DNA of 64,000 nt from Chiridota heheva (GCA_020152595.1 JAIGNY010001464.1:1281001-1345000), one strand, 5' to 3'; shown: positions 10,669 through 23,399, counted from the stretch's first letter. A program made the numbers and translations. Notes: generated by a model not told the origin, from the sequence alone.

Positions 10669-11950
10669 CCTAACTTTATACTGACACTGTCTATGTTGGC
10701 ATCAGCTAGCTAAATGTAAAGCGTTTCAGTACATCAAGTGTTTCAGTCAAGTGTTTTTTGGAATGATATAGTTACTGTATGTTTACATCATGTTTTACAT
10801 TTATTACTAAGAAGTGTTTGTTTCAGTTATTTAGAGGACTTTGAGGCATCCCATCAACTTCTTTATTTTGAATGCTAAAAATTAAACAATTTCTTGCAAA
10901 GTTAGCAATACCTTACCTAATAAGATAACTTTTTTTCTACATTAGTATGGACACTGCTTAAAATCATGTTGTGCAAATTTCAGACTAGAAATTTTTGCAT
11001 CATTCCACAAGAACAACTTTGTTTCAAAGGACATTTCATATTCCTTGGGAGATGCTGCTCCTCTTAATAAAAACTCCTTTGTCTTGGGTGGAAATCAAGC
11101 ACATGGTTCATTGAACAGTTAATATGGAGTGTTGAACAGATCAGTTTTGTGGTTTTGGGAATTAAAGAAAAAGATAACTTTATGAGGGTGGTCGAAGTGT
11201 TGATGGTTTTAAGCAGAGCCATTTCTAATGTATAAATTTCAATTTAATATGCAGCTTAAATTTTATATTTTTACAGAAGAACTCTTAAAAAGAGCTACTG
11301 GATATTTGGAAACAATTTTTTCTTACATAAGTTTTTTCTGTATTCTGTACAGTACAGTCCCAACTTCTTTCATGTCCTTCTGTTTGCACGACTTGCTGAT
11401 ATCAGTCTTTCATAAAACCGTGATTTCTTGTTTTGTCACATGCAAGCCTCATTTCATTTTCTGTACTATTGAACATGTTTGTATCACGAACATTCTCATT
11501 TGCATATATAAACGTATGTATTTGTTTGTTCTACTGTAATACATATACCGTGAAATGAAATATATGGGAGGCGAAAAACAAACAAAGTGTTCCAGTCCAG
11601 TAGGTTAAGGTTAATAAGTGATAATTAATATTCGACTATTATCATTAATTACTTATTAATTTGTATGGCTTAGGGTTAGGTTAGATTAGACTATACTTGG
11701 ATTGAAACACTTTACAAGTTTGGGACTGTAAAACTAAAAACACATTTAGACAGAGCCTTCTAACATTACTGATCACAGTCCAGTGCAGTGATGGTAGTGA
11801 TAAATGCAATAAATGAAACAATAAAATCGTTTTAAGGGTGTCACTAATATTCTAGAAACTTATATTTGTTATGGGCTTATTTTGTTTCTTTCGTTCTACC
11901 TAACAATGGACCTTGATAACAGGCTTGTAACTCTATACACTAGCCTAAAT
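10669..11950. other. P450 intron 2 segment, nothing recognised
   Basis: AT-rich with one 103-codon open frame on the plus strand at 11228-11539 that has no recognisable domain. I found no exon or repeat family. Confidence 0.4.
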
Positions 11951-11994
11951 AATGTTGTGGTGTGTGTGTGTAGGAGAAGGAGAGGGGGGGGGCA

Positions 11995-12250
11995 GAGCGA
12001 ACTTTGAATTGCACCTTCCCGGTTGCATGCTTTTCTTCCCGGTTGGGAGGTCATTGGGAAATTATTTACAAAATGGTAAACATGAAGGAAATTTTGGTAA
12101 AATCTGGCAACATCCCAAGAATGGAAGACTTTTCCGAAAATTGAATCCAGAAAAATCACAAAAATGTAGGAAATTTCCCAAAAATATAAGAAAATTGCTC
12201 AAAACTGAAGGAATTAAAAAAAAATTCCCCAAAAGTTATGAAAGTTACAT
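11995..12250. repeat. GGAAATTT-type cryptic repeat with shared leader
   Basis: A leader with TTTGAATTGCACCTTCCCGG and TTGCATGC is followed by degenerate GGAAATTTYCC/AAAAATG words. The same leader-plus-repeat arrangement recurs at 17570-17990, and the repeat type is greatly expanded at 34500-35760. Confidence 0.6.
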
Positions 12251-13240
12251 TCAGTTTTAGTTAAGGCCTAGCCTAGACTTGGGCCTATGCTATTTCTACT
12301 TAACCATTTTCACCCTTTGATATAAAGTACAAAGTCTAGAATCTGCTCGGAGTTCATGAGATTTCTGTCTTAATGGGTTCAATTCCCACTCTGATTCTTC
12401 GGGTTCAGCTATCCATCTTTTACTTCTTTTCTTTTCTCTTTTGTTCGACTCAACATATTCTGAAGTCTTATGTAGGACTAGTAAGTTAGGTCTATTAGTA
12501 ATAGTTAAGTTAGGCCTAGGGGCCTATACAGTTACCATGACTTGTCCTTTTCCTTAAAAATTTGTTCCAGCAAATCATAACCACTAACTTACTGTAGCAA
12601 ATAATGAGACCACTTATTTTAATTAAAATAACCACACAATAAGGACTTCATCCATTGCTAATATGATACTCAACACCAACTTCTACAATAGCTCAGGACC
12701 AACAGGAGAACGAAAACAATGGAGCCATTGGTAAGGAAAATTTGATCATTATTACTTGTGGTTTTCAGAATAAAGAAAATAAAGGGGAAAGATCTGACCC
12801 GATCTGCTTATTTATCAGGTCAGGTCTGGCTGTTTGAAACTTAAGGAGCATAACAACTAATGATATAATTTGCACTTCATTTTTCTCTTCTTTTTTTATA
12901 TATTACTTTTATGTTTTTAGTCTGGTTAAAGAATTACTCTAATATGGTATGAAAATTAGTTACTTAGGCCTATAAAATATGGGCTGGTACAAAATAGAGT
13001 AATGTGAAAGTCATACAGGGCTAGGCGTGGCCTAGGATGTACAGTGTATTTATTGATTATTATATCGGCCAATTGTAAAATACAGAGAAGAATTATCTGA
13101 TATCCATGTATTGTCTCCAAGACTGAATCTCCAACCATTATTAATTTTAAACCAAATACTAATTTACATGAAACCTGTGTATTTTATACTAAGTCATAAT
13201 ATTTTATAATTGATGTAATCCTTTCTGGTAAATACATCAA
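12251..13240. other. P450 intron 2 segment, nothing recognised
   Basis: AT-rich; no coding or repeat structure identified. Confidence 0.4.
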
Positions 13241-13246
13241 ATTAAA

Positions 13247-14092
13247 GGAAACCTAAAATCTGACATAATCCCTATTTCATATAATATAATTGAAAATAAC
13301 AAATGTACTGACCAAGTTTCATAAATCCCGAAACAATCTAACACATTTTTATGTAATTATTAAAAACTTTAATACTACTACTTAATAATACCATGGGAGC
13401 TGCCATTTTTATTTCAAAACATGCAGATTATGATGTCATCAGCCCAGCAGATGTTGGAATGCTTTGGGTTTCTTTATAATCTACTTCAAGTTTTCTAGCT
13501 GATGAAAAATTGTTTTTCTTTTGTAAGGGTTAAGGACATTTTTGTGTACACATGAAATTATCCAAATAGGCATGACGAATAACTCAGGCTATAAATTTCC
13601 AGTCCATTTCTTTCATTATTGGTGTGCAAAAGATACACCTAGGCAAATACAACCAACCCCATGATTTATTCATCCTCAAAATCCAATTAATTCCTGATTG
13701 CTTAGATTCAATGATGGGCGTGGTGGTATTAGTTACTTGCGTAGGCTGGAGTCTTAAAATAGCACCCGCAGAAATCCTTGATTCTGCGGGTATGAAAACT
13801 GAATATTTATTCGTAATGGCTATTAAAACTTTGTGTCACATCATTTTGGAATAAAAACTTTAATCACATTTATAAAGAAGTACATTATAATCCTTATGTC
13901 CCTATTGGGGAAATTAGGTCATCATGCACAATATTTCAATACAGAATTGAACAAAATGGCAGCTCCCATGTGTCGATTTCAACATGAATAACTTGAGATA
14001 GGAATACGATTTTGACTTGCTGTGTTTGGCAGGTGGTTAAGATTTTCATTCTCTATCATATGAAATAATGATTGTATCAGACTATGTCCCCT
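13247..14092. mobile_element. TTAA-flanked MITE, AGGRRAC family, copy 1
   Basis: Left end TTAAAGGAAACCTAAAATCT and right end ...GACTATGTCCCCTTTAA form imperfect inverted repeats that continue inward (CTATTTCATATAAT against ATATGAAATAATGATTG). Internal blocks AACAAAATGGCAGC and GATGTCATCA match the copy at 22725-23335. TTAA ends suggest a piggyBac-type origin. Confidence 0.65.
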
Positions 14093-14220
14093 TTAAATGG
14101 AAGGAATTGATATATGAAACAACTACAGTCAAAACTAGATCAGAAAATTTCAGTTTAAATTGACGTTTTCAAGTATTTATTGGCAACTGTTGAAATATAG
14201 AAGTTTATAAACTTCACAAT

Positions 14221-14776
14221 TAGTGCTGTCACGACATGGCTCTATTATGTATCGATTATCGTGGAGAAAAATATCGCATTATATTGGTATGTCGCGTTCC
14301 TTTCGAGAAAACTAACTCACGACACAAATTGTTAAAAATTACTTTTATGATAAATGCAAGAAAAAATGATTTGCAGATCTAGCAGACGACATGATCACGT
14401 GACTATCACGTTCATCACGTATGTGTTTGGTAATTCAGCCAACATAATCATGAATCATTAAAGTGAGAGCCTGAGACGCATCTTCTGGGCCAATTTTTTG
14501 TTCTTTTTGCCAACTTACACCGGAGCGTGCCAGTGTTACTTTTAATTAGTTTTTTTTTTATGTTTCACGGTATTTTTGCATGTTTTTAATGGCCTAAACT
14601 TGACTTCTAATTTTAATGCCACAATGTTAGAATTGTAACGTACGAAGCAGTCTAGTTGCGAGAAAATTTCTTAGTTGAGCATTAGCTTTTGGTATCGCAA
14701 TATGTCGCTAGAGACATGTTTCATGTTATCGGAAAAGAGATATCGCGATATAAATCGATATGTCATGACAGCACTA
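14221..14776. mobile_element. hAT MITE with 8-bp target duplication
   Basis: Termini TAGTGCTGTCACGACAT and ATGTCATGACAGCACTA are inverted repeats. Flanking octamers TTCACAAT and TTTACAAT differ at one base, giving the 8-bp duplication of hAT. The interior is rich in TATCGCGATA-like words and has no frame. It lies in P450 intron 2. Confidence 0.85.
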
Positions 14777-14784
14777 TTTACAAT

Positions 14785-15800
14785 AAAATTCAAGGCAAAT
14801 TATTTCTGAAAATGTCAGTTAATGAACCTTGAATTATTGAATGAATCTTAGGATATGCAGAATAAATCAGTTCAATCTGCCTCTTCCAAACAAGAAACAA
14901 AAGAAAGCAAAGCTGGAGTGAAGATTAAGCATCAGGCATTCATCGTATGATCTGCCAGCCCAGTCTGCAGTAAATGTCAACAGACTCGGTATCAGTTATA
15001 TTCTTACTAGTTAGTATTCCTTAGTCATATTTCTGATTTTATGTATTTTACATATTTTCAATAATTTTTTAGTCATTGTCTGTTTGATTGTTTGTTTTTT
15101 CTTCACTCTTATCTCCATTCCACTTTTTTTTTTTTTTGCATTTAATCATATTATGTAATGTTTTATAACAGAGCTAGGATTTGGCAGTATACCGATATTT
15201 GGAGTGATATATACTGGTATATATACTGTGTGTATAAAAACGATTGTTAGAATGCAGTGTTCACATTAAGGTGCAGGATTCCTGCACATATTATCAATTC
15301 CCATCAAAAATAATTATGCAGGGCCTTACTGTAAACCAGCTCTAACTGCTGAGTTGAGCTACTCTGTGCAAAGAAGAAATAACTAAATAAATGAGTTTAT
15401 AACTAAATGTACAGTATATTACAAATGTTCAGGTAGCAGATAGTAAAATGTGAATTGATATATGGGTCGTCAACTTTGTAAGACTGCACAACTAAAATAC
15501 GATGAAAGTTCGTTAAGACAGAAAGATATAAACTTAGATTGTATTGCATTTGAATTTGCAATAATGTATAATACAGTAGAAGTTATACAAAATTTGTATC
15601 AAGGAAAGTTCCAGAATTGATTTTTTTATGCAAATATGTTTGAACATTTATGTGCTGATAATTATAAGAGGGTTCCGGAAATAAAAGATAATGAAACATT
15701 AACAGATTTAAGGTTGATAATACTGAAGAGGTTATGGTTTTTTTTATGAATGAAAGTGATTTAAGCTATGTTGGTCAATTAAGGATTAGTTCAGGGGTCA
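14785..15800. other. P450 intron 2 segment, nothing recognised
   Basis: AT-rich sequence without exon-like or clearly repeated content. Confidence 0.4.
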
Positions 15801-15802
15801 AG

Positions 15803-16106
15803 CAAGTTTATCTTACACAAAAGAGTACTTTAAAGAGCTTCTATTTTTAAAATGGATTTCTATTGTCAAAATGAACTGGAATAAAGCCTTTACATTACCG
15901 TTATACTCCTTTTTAGTACTTAATGCACTCTGTACAAGAATAGCAAACAAAAATTGTGTTAGCTATTCTGGTACAGATTTTATTAAGTATCAAAACAGGA
16001 GTACAATGGTAATGTGGAGGTTTTCTTCCAGTCCATTTTGACAATAGAAATCCATTTTGAAAATATAAGCTGTATTTAAGAGAAACAAAATGGTGAATAA
16101 ACTACT
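15803..16106. repeat. Long inverted repeat (arms about 130 bp)
   Basis: The left arm AAAATGGATTTCTATTGTCA through ACATTACCGTTATACTCC is mirrored by the right arm GGAGTACAATGGTAATGT through TGACAATAGAAATCCATTTT. Similarity extends outward to AGTTTATC/GAATAAACT. The arrangement fits a fold-back MITE or an inverted duplication. No clear target duplication was identified. Confidence 0.8.
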
Positions 16107-16384
16107 TCAATATCTTATTTCGTTATGGAGATATTCAAGTTAAAAGCTCTGTCTTATCTGTGTAGAAATGACTGATTTAGTAAGTCTACTATCAGACTAT
16201 GCAAGGTTGGTACACTAATCCTCATTCTTCACAATTATTAAAGTATTTTAAAGAAAATTTATTTAACTTTTTACTATCTGTAATTGTTTTTTCTCAAACT
16301 TTCTTCAGGTGGTGAATTATAATTACCTTCACAAGATTCTGTTTTACTATTTTCTAGAAATCTGAGGCTGTGATGTCACAACTA

Positions 16385-16520
16385 AGTCTGACTTCAGTTG
16401 TTTCTACAGAAATGATACCACAGAAATGATACCATACTTTAAACTTAAATACTATATCTCCTTAACAGAATAAGATTTTTGAATGCTTTCTTTATTATCT
16501 CATTTCTTTCGAAGTCCCCT
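16385..16520. repeat. Dispersed repeat shared with 21285-21420
   Basis: GTCTGACTTCAGT, TTTCTACA and AGAATAAGATTTTTGAATGC recur at 21285-21420 in the same order. Probably a decayed MITE end. Confidence 0.55.
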
Positions 16521-16557
16521 TATATATAAGATGGACATGCTTGACCACTGAAGTGAT

Positions 16558-17262
16558 CGTCGACGACGAGTGAACACACAATTACAATGACGGGATCGTC
16601 GCCTGCGTATTCGGTTATGATAGTAACAATGCTATCACGAAACGCTTAATACGACCCGGATGAGAACACAGGTACGACGTAGCGACAGACATAACATCGA
16701 CAACCAAGTCAATGTCCACAGCCTTTGATAACCAGTTGTGGTACACTGGCGTGTCTACCCAACCCAGCCTGTACAACGACGACGATGAGTGAACACACAA
16801 TTACAATGATGGGGTCGTCGCCTGCTTATTCCGTTATGATAGTAACAATACTATCACGAAACGCTTAATACGACCCGGACGAGAACACAGGTACGACGTA
16901 CCGACAGACATAACATCGACAACCAAGTCAATGTCCACAGCCTTTGATAACCAGTTGTGGTACACTGGCGTGTCTACCCAACCCAGCCTGTACAACGTCG
17001 ACGATGAGTGAACACACAATTACAATGACGGGGTCGTCGCCTGCATATTCGATTATGATAGTAACAATGCTATCACGGAACGCTTAATACAACCCAGACG
17101 AGAACACAGGTACGACGTACAGACAGGCATAACATTGACAACCAAGTCAATGTCCACGGTCTTCGATAACCAGTTGTGGTACACTGGCGTGTTTACCCAA
17201 CCCAGGCTTGAACCAGGGCCTCGTGGTCTGTAGACAGGTATGATAACCCCTACACCACAGTA
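16558..17262 (-). mobile_element. tRNA-derived SINE with a triplicated 219-bp body
   Basis: The minus strand opens with a tRNA-like head at 17258-17200: A-box TGGTGTAGGGGTTATCA and B-box GGTTCAAGCCT. Three copies of a 219-bp body follow; the word GTGAACAC starts at 16570, 16789 and 17008. Body copies also occur singly at about 10500 and 36255. Because 219 is a multiple of three, two near-identical short open frames appear on the minus strand; they are by-products. It lies in P450 intron 2. Confidence 0.8.
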
Positions 17263-17569
17263 GGTAGATAAAAGTGCTGGCAGACTTGTGGATTAAAAGC
17301 TTTCTTCTGATTGTAATTGTGTGACTCTATATTGCATGTGAGTGATTCTCAAGTTCTCCTGTAGTATTCACAGCTAACATATGTATTTGGAAGGGTGAAG
17401 CCACTATTAATATAAATGAAATTTAAAGAATTAACTTCAAAAAACTGCATCATCATTCATTTATGACAACCTGTCCCTAAAGAGGATTGCTATGATCGTC
17501 CATTTAATGTGAATGGGAATTTCATAAATGAAAGTCCACTTGCATTCTATTAAAAACCTTTCAAATTTG

Positions 17570-17990
17570 ACCTTCCCAGTTGCATGTTTTTAAAGGCAGA
17601 TAACGTGTCAACATGAATACCATGGAGATGAGAAATACGATATAATCCAATGTTCTGATTCGTCAAGCTGTTTACACAATTACAGACCATGCACCGACAA
17701 GTCAATTAAGTGCCGCCGCGGAAGTATGATCAGATTTATTGGTGAATACTGAAAGTCAAGCAATTTTCTTGAGACGAGAGTCTCTCTTCAAATTTCTTTG
17801 GCAAAAGAAAACAAGCTTAGTCAAATTGGGGAATTATTGAAAAAGAATGAAAATAAAATTGGCGAAAATGACAATATTATTGGAATTTTGAGTAAATTGA
17901 AGAAACGTTTAGCAAAACTTGGCAGCAATTTCCAAAATAGAAGCAAATTTCCTAAAAATAAAGGAAACAATATTCCTGAAGTGTGAGGAT
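17570..17990. repeat. GGAAATTT-type cryptic repeat, second locus
   Basis: The leader CAAATTTGACCTTCCCAGTT plus GCATG matches that at 12005-12030. It is followed at 17798-17980 by degenerate AAAATTGGGGAATTATTGAA/CAATTTCC words. The overlapping opposite-strand open frames are low-complexity. Confidence 0.55.
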
Positions 17991-18237
17991 TCCTAAACAG
18001 CAAGGTCCTACAACCATGCTGCCATTTAGGTAGTGACCTAAGAAGTACCCCTTCCTACATCCCTGTTGCCCAAGATACTTATAGTTTTCACTGTATCGTT
18101 ACAGCTGTATGGAAGGAATTGTTATTCTATCGCCATGCCATGCCGTGGTTGTGCTGCAAAAGTTCAGCAATTTACTCGGTCCCAACTTGCGAAACTACTA
18201 TGTGAGAAAAATGTAAGGCAGCTGACTCATGTTTTTA

Positions 18238-19079
<842 letters not shown>

Positions 19080-19433
19080 GCACTGTATGAATGAAAACTC
19101 TTCTCTCTTGAAAGTAGGCCAACAGTAGTCAACATATACAATAGATATATTTGTATAAATTTCCATCAGAACGTTTTTGGAAAATTCAGTGTTTCTACTT
19201 AAAAGCGCTGTTCTTGTACCAGCAGAATAGTGTTAATCTAGACCCGAAATAAAACAAAGAAAAATATATTGTGAGGCTTTGATGTCACTTTTAAACTGAT
19301 TTTGGTCCCTTCCTCAAAAATCTGATAAAACTCCAAACATTCAAATCTAGTTTCCTTCCCTTTATCCCTGTTTATTGCCCTCTTTCAAACAAGATGAATG
19401 AGCCTGGCCACCAAATTCATCCTTTATACATAC

Positions 19434-19610
19434 TTGAATATGTCCTTGGTCGGTCAGCAAACTCCACCCCCTTTTTAAGAAGGGCTTCTTTAATCACATC
19501 TGTAGAGTTGAATACCACTGTCCACATCATCCCGATCCGAACTGAGTATATGTCACCATATTTCTTTCCCCAGGCTTTAAATACTTCTGATGGTTTGCTG
19601 GAGGTGAAAT
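19434..19610 (-). CDS. Cytochrome P450, exon 2
   Basis: Second P450 exon, 177 bp, encoding residues 56-114. It contains SEVFKAWGKKYGDIYSVRIG, VVFNSTDVIKEALLKKG and FADRPRTYS. The KKYGDIYSVRIG segment is the conserved beta-1 region and FADRP the conserved segment before helix B'. The acceptor is TTTGTTTCAG|AT and the donor TTCAA|GTATGT. Phases are 1 in and 1 out: with exon 1 it completes Asp 56, with exon 3 Thr 115. The plus-strand open frame over the same region is a shadow. Confidence 0.93.
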
Positions 19611-19689
19611 CTGAAACAAAACAATTAAAGGATAAGTGTAGTAGTAACCAGACTTCGCAACGATATAAAACCCCTCACCACTTATAACA

Positions 19690-20645
19690 CACCTTCAACC
19701 CTTTGTCCATGACACCCCCTGTTCCACAGGCCATCCCATCCATCATTCCACCCTACAGGAAATTATGAAATCCATATTTCTTTCAACCACATGACCCATA
19801 TATGCCAGCACACCTCCAATCGACATGACATCCCACCACATGCAATCCCTCCCTGTACCACATACCATCCCACCCTGTCCCACAGGCCATTCAATCCTAT
19901 CCCACATGCCACCACACCCCAAATGCAGATGACATCAACCACATACAATCCCACACACAAAGCCAAACGTTCCACATACTGTACCACCCTGTCCCACACG
20001 CCATCCCTCCTTGTTCCAATGCCATCCCACCATGTCCCCTTGCCATCTGTCCTGTTCCCATGCCATACTGTCCTGTCCCCATGCCTCCTGCCATGTTCCC
20101 TATGCCATCCCATCCCATCCCATCCCACATGTCATGCCACCTTGTCCCACATGCCATGCCACCCTGTCCCACATCATCCTTCCCTATCCCACAGGCCATC
20201 CTATCCCACCCGAAATCCGATGACAACCCACCACATGCAATTCTCTATACCAAACCACCCTGTCCCACATACTATGTCATCTTGTCCCACACGCCATCGC
20301 TCCTTTCCAATGCCATCCCACCCTGTCCTCCATGCAATCTATCCTGTCCCCATGCCATCCTTTCTTCTTCTACAAGCCATGCCACCCTGTCCCACATGCC
20401 ATGCCACCTTGCCCACATGTCATCCACCCCCTATCCTACATGTCATGCCACCACCTTGTCCCACATGCCATGCCACCCTGTCTCGCTTGCAATTCCACCG
20501 ACCTACTTGCTATGCCACCGTCCCACATGCCATGTCACCCTGTCCCACATGCCATTCCACCCTGTTCCACATGCCTTCCCACCCTGTCCCACATTCCATC
20601 CCATCCTGTCCTCCACGCTATCCCACCTTCATCCAAATTCCTATT
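19690..20645. repeat. Degenerate CCCACATGCCATxCCACCCTGT repeat, about 950 bp
   Basis: Dozens of degenerate copies of a roughly 20-bp word (ATGCCATCCCACCCTGTCCC-like), strongly C-rich on the plus strand. This produces long proline/histidine-rich plus-strand and glycine/aspartate-rich minus-strand open frames with no conserved domain. It lies in P450 intron 1. Confidence 0.9.
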
Positions 20646-20839
20646 TTCAATAATTTTATGACCCCTCCCCCCTCTACAAATAGTTTTACTATAATAAGCG
20701 ACTCATACATTTTTGTGGGTTTGTTGGAACAAAAATCAAATTTGGCCCCCAATGTCAAATACCTTCCTACACTGCTGAAAGATATAATAGAATACATCAA
20801 GAGGAATGTGTGGATGTGACATGCTGTACCCTTATAGTA

Positions 20840-21255
20840 ATATTAGCTTGCAGCAAGCTTGTAGCACGCTTGCAACAAGCTTATAGCACGCTTGCAACAA
20901 GATAACATCTTTAGCATGCTGCAAGCTAGCAGCAAGCATGATGTAAGCTTACAGCAAGCGTGCTGCAAGCTAGTATTTGGAACAAATTAGCTTATCTGCA
21001 AGCTTGCGCAAGCTACCAAAACTTTCTGCAAGCTTGCGCATGCTAACAAATATCTTAGGTTTGCTTGCGCAAGCTGTTAGCTTCTTCCAAATACTAGCTT
21101 GCAGCATGCTTGTGCAAGCTTGCAGCACGCTTGCAGCACACTTGCACAAGCTTGTGCAAGCATGCTGCAAGCTTGCAGTATGCTTGTGCAAGCTTGCTCA
21201 AGCTTGCAGCTTGCTTGCGCAAGCTAAAAATATCAACTTGTCGCAAGAGTGCTGC
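20840..21255. repeat. Self-complementary GCAAGCTTGC-type cryptic repeat
   Basis: About 400 bp built from AGCTTGCAGCAAGC, AAGCTTGCGCAAGCT and CTTGTGCAAGC words. Nearly every word is its own partial reverse complement, so both strands look alike and many hairpins are possible. The Leu/Ala/Cys-rich open frames on both strands are by-products. Confidence 0.9.
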
Positions 21256-21512
21256 AAGATAATATTTCTGTTAGGGTACTGTAAGAATTAGTCTGACTTC
21301 AGTAATTTCTACACAAATGAGACAGAACTTCAAGCTTGAATATCTCCCTTAATAGAATAAGATTTTTAAATGCTTTCTTCCCCAATTTGTTTCTCTTGAC
21401 GTCCTCTTTCATAACTAATACTTTAATGCTCTTTCTTCAAGAATAAAAAAAAAAAAAAATATTCTACATTTTTTCTGCAGTATTGTGAAGATACAGAGTG
21501 CAACGACCTTAC

Positions 21513-21678
21513 CAAGAATGTTCCCAATAAGTGGCCATCCTTTGGGACCAGGCGGAAATGTCTTGGATGGTTTTTGCTGACTCCATGCCCAAAATCCAAC
21601 CAATACTGTTGTCAAGGAAACCAAGACAAGAGAGGTTGTGGTGACTGGACCAACAGATGAATCACTTAGGTTTATCAT
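21513..21678 (-). CDS. Cytochrome P450, exon 1 (membrane anchor), CYP2 clan, CYP17/CYP1-like
   Basis: First coding exon of a microsomal P450 monooxygenase, an ER-anchored heme enzyme that oxidises lipophilic substrates with electrons from P450 reductase. ATG at 21678 opens a hydrophobic N-terminal anchor (about residues 12-32, TTTSLVLVSLTTVLVGFWAW). It is followed by the basic/proline hinge KPSKTFPPGPKGWPLIGNIL (36-55), the classic PPGPxGWPLIG motif. The donor is CTTG|GTAAGG, phase 1. A candidate acceptor TTTCTTCCAG lies about 36 bp upstream of the ATG, so a non-coding 5' exon is possible. The five exons here make about 269 residues, roughly half the usual 500. The FIPILR-type and CFGKSY motifs place it near CYP17 and CYP1; the substrate cannot be inferred. 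Confidence 0.92.
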
Positions 21679-21834
21679 CGTTAGGTTATGATCTTTGTAA
21701 ATCTAGATCTGGAAGAAACAAATGATTAATTGACTGATTGATTGATTGAATACATTTATTCCCTGTAAGATCAAATTTAAAGAAGAATTTTTTTTTATGC
21801 AAAATGATGATGAAAAGTAATAAGAAAATAACAG

Positions 21835-22270
21835 GTTTGGTTTGGTTTGTTGATGTTTAATGGCACTGCGACAGTCAGAGTCAAATGTGCCAAGAGGGTG
21901 GTAATAAATAAAGGTGTAAGAGTTGGGATAGTGAGGAGATGGAAGGTTTGTAAGGGAGATCAAGGGGAAAAGCTGAATGTGGGAGAAAACTTTAGGTGAA
22001 AAGAAAGGGGTATGTAATGTTAGGTGTAGAAAGGGAGGAGGGGAGGAGATTATATGTGGTGGAAGAGGTTGTTGTTGTGAAGGAAGTTGATGTTTGAGGA
22101 AGAATTGTTTTTGAATAGGTCCGAGATTGAAGAGAGCGAGGAGAGAAGAGATCTGGAGTTCTGGTATAGGGGACAGGTTAAGAAAATATGCTTGATGGAG
22201 AGATCGATGTTGCAAGAGGGGCAGAGGGGTAGAGGAGCCGGATAAGAGATGAGAGTGAGTAAGAGAGGAG
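21835..22270 (-). mobile_element. LINE 3' fragment of the RNase H-bearing family
   Basis: On the minus strand this is the C-terminal coding end plus 3' UTR of the same family as 51870-52735. It shares CAGAACTCCAGATCTCTTCTC and ends in GGCACATTTGACTCTGACTG and CATTAAACATCAACAAACC. It is strongly 5'-truncated. The 170-codon frame mixes coding end and UTR. It lies upstream of the P450 start codon. Confidence 0.75.
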
Positions 22271-22371
22271 TGGCAGAAAAAGAAAAAAAAAAGTGCTAGG
22301 TAAGATTAATTGCACAAGGAAATAAAATTATCTGCATGATGAAAAGGAAAGCAAAAAAGTTGAATCCAACT

Positions 22372-22480
22372 GGAGGAAAACTTATTTTCATGTAAGTGAG
22401 GAAAAACTGATTTCCATGTAAGTGAAGAAAAAACTTATTTCCATGTAAGTGAGAAAAATTTATTTCCATGTAAGCCAAAT
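22372..22480. repeat. Short tandem repeat (about 26 bp, 4 copies)
   Basis: Copies of TTATTTCCATGTAAGTGAG plus an A-rich spacer. Confidence 0.8.
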
Positions 22481-22721
22481 ACCATCCATTAGCTATACTG
22501 TATATAATGGAATTTTTTTAATTTTCTGCAAATCTGATTATTTCTGCTTTCTTTTATTTCTTCTTAAAACTTTATGAATTTAAGTTGAAAATATATATCC
22601 TAGAAACATTATACATAAGAGCAACTTTCCTAAATTAGTAATCTTAACTTACATGTAAAATACTCCATCACATTATATTTGTCCATGATAATTGATATCT
22701 AAGTCATACACATAGTGTATA

Positions 22722-23337
22722 TTAAAGGAGACATTAAGTCTGGCTTTTTCTTCATTGAATATGATAGAAATAATAATGATAAGTCATCTGAAGAAATTTC
22801 ACATCATACAAAACAATATAGCATACATTTTCTAATTTATTAAAACACCAATTCTGTCAATGTAAACTTACATGAGAGCGGCCGTTTTGTTCATATGCCC
22901 TCCTAAAAATGATGTCATACACCCAGTACAGATTAGAATATTAATGTATTTGTTTATAATCTATTTCAAATTTTCTAACTTCTAAGAAATATTTTTTACT
23001 TTGCATGTCTAAGAATTGTTATTTGTATATAATATATATTAATGATTCAAGCCCTTAAAACTTTAGGTCAAAGCATGTTGGAAAGAAAATTTAAAAAAGA
23101 ATTCTGAAGAAATACATTATGAGTAGTAGGTGCACATAGGGCAAATTATGTCATCATTGGCATGATTTCAACACAAACTTAGACAAAATGGCAGCGTCCA
23201 TCTTACAACTCCAAACTTGAATAGGTTGAGAATGGAATAAGATTTTATGATGGGATTTTAGGTAGTTGCTTTATTTGTTTAATTCTCTGTCATACTGTAT
23301 ATCAAGCTAGAATAATTGATTGTATGTCTCCTTGAAG
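22722..23337. mobile_element. TTAA-flanked MITE, AGGRRAC family, copy 2
   Basis: Left end TTAAAGGAGACATTAAGTCT, right end ...GATTGTATGTCTCCTTGAA. Internal blocks GACAAAATGGCAGC, ATGATGTCAT and TTTATAATCTATTTCAA match copy 1 at 13247-14092. The right flank TTGAA looks like a mutated TTAA. Confidence 0.65.
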
Positions 23338-23399
23338 TACTGCAAGCCATGAATGGAGTGGATCATTTAAAAAATTGCTTTTTTTTTAACAACTGTTTG

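Noticed and set aside
17200-17262. A functional tRNA gene
   Set aside because: A and B boxes are present but the acceptor and anticodon stems do not pair properly; it is the head of a SINE.
19394-19687. 97-codon plus-strand frame
   Set aside because: Shadow of P450 exon 2 on the opposite strand.
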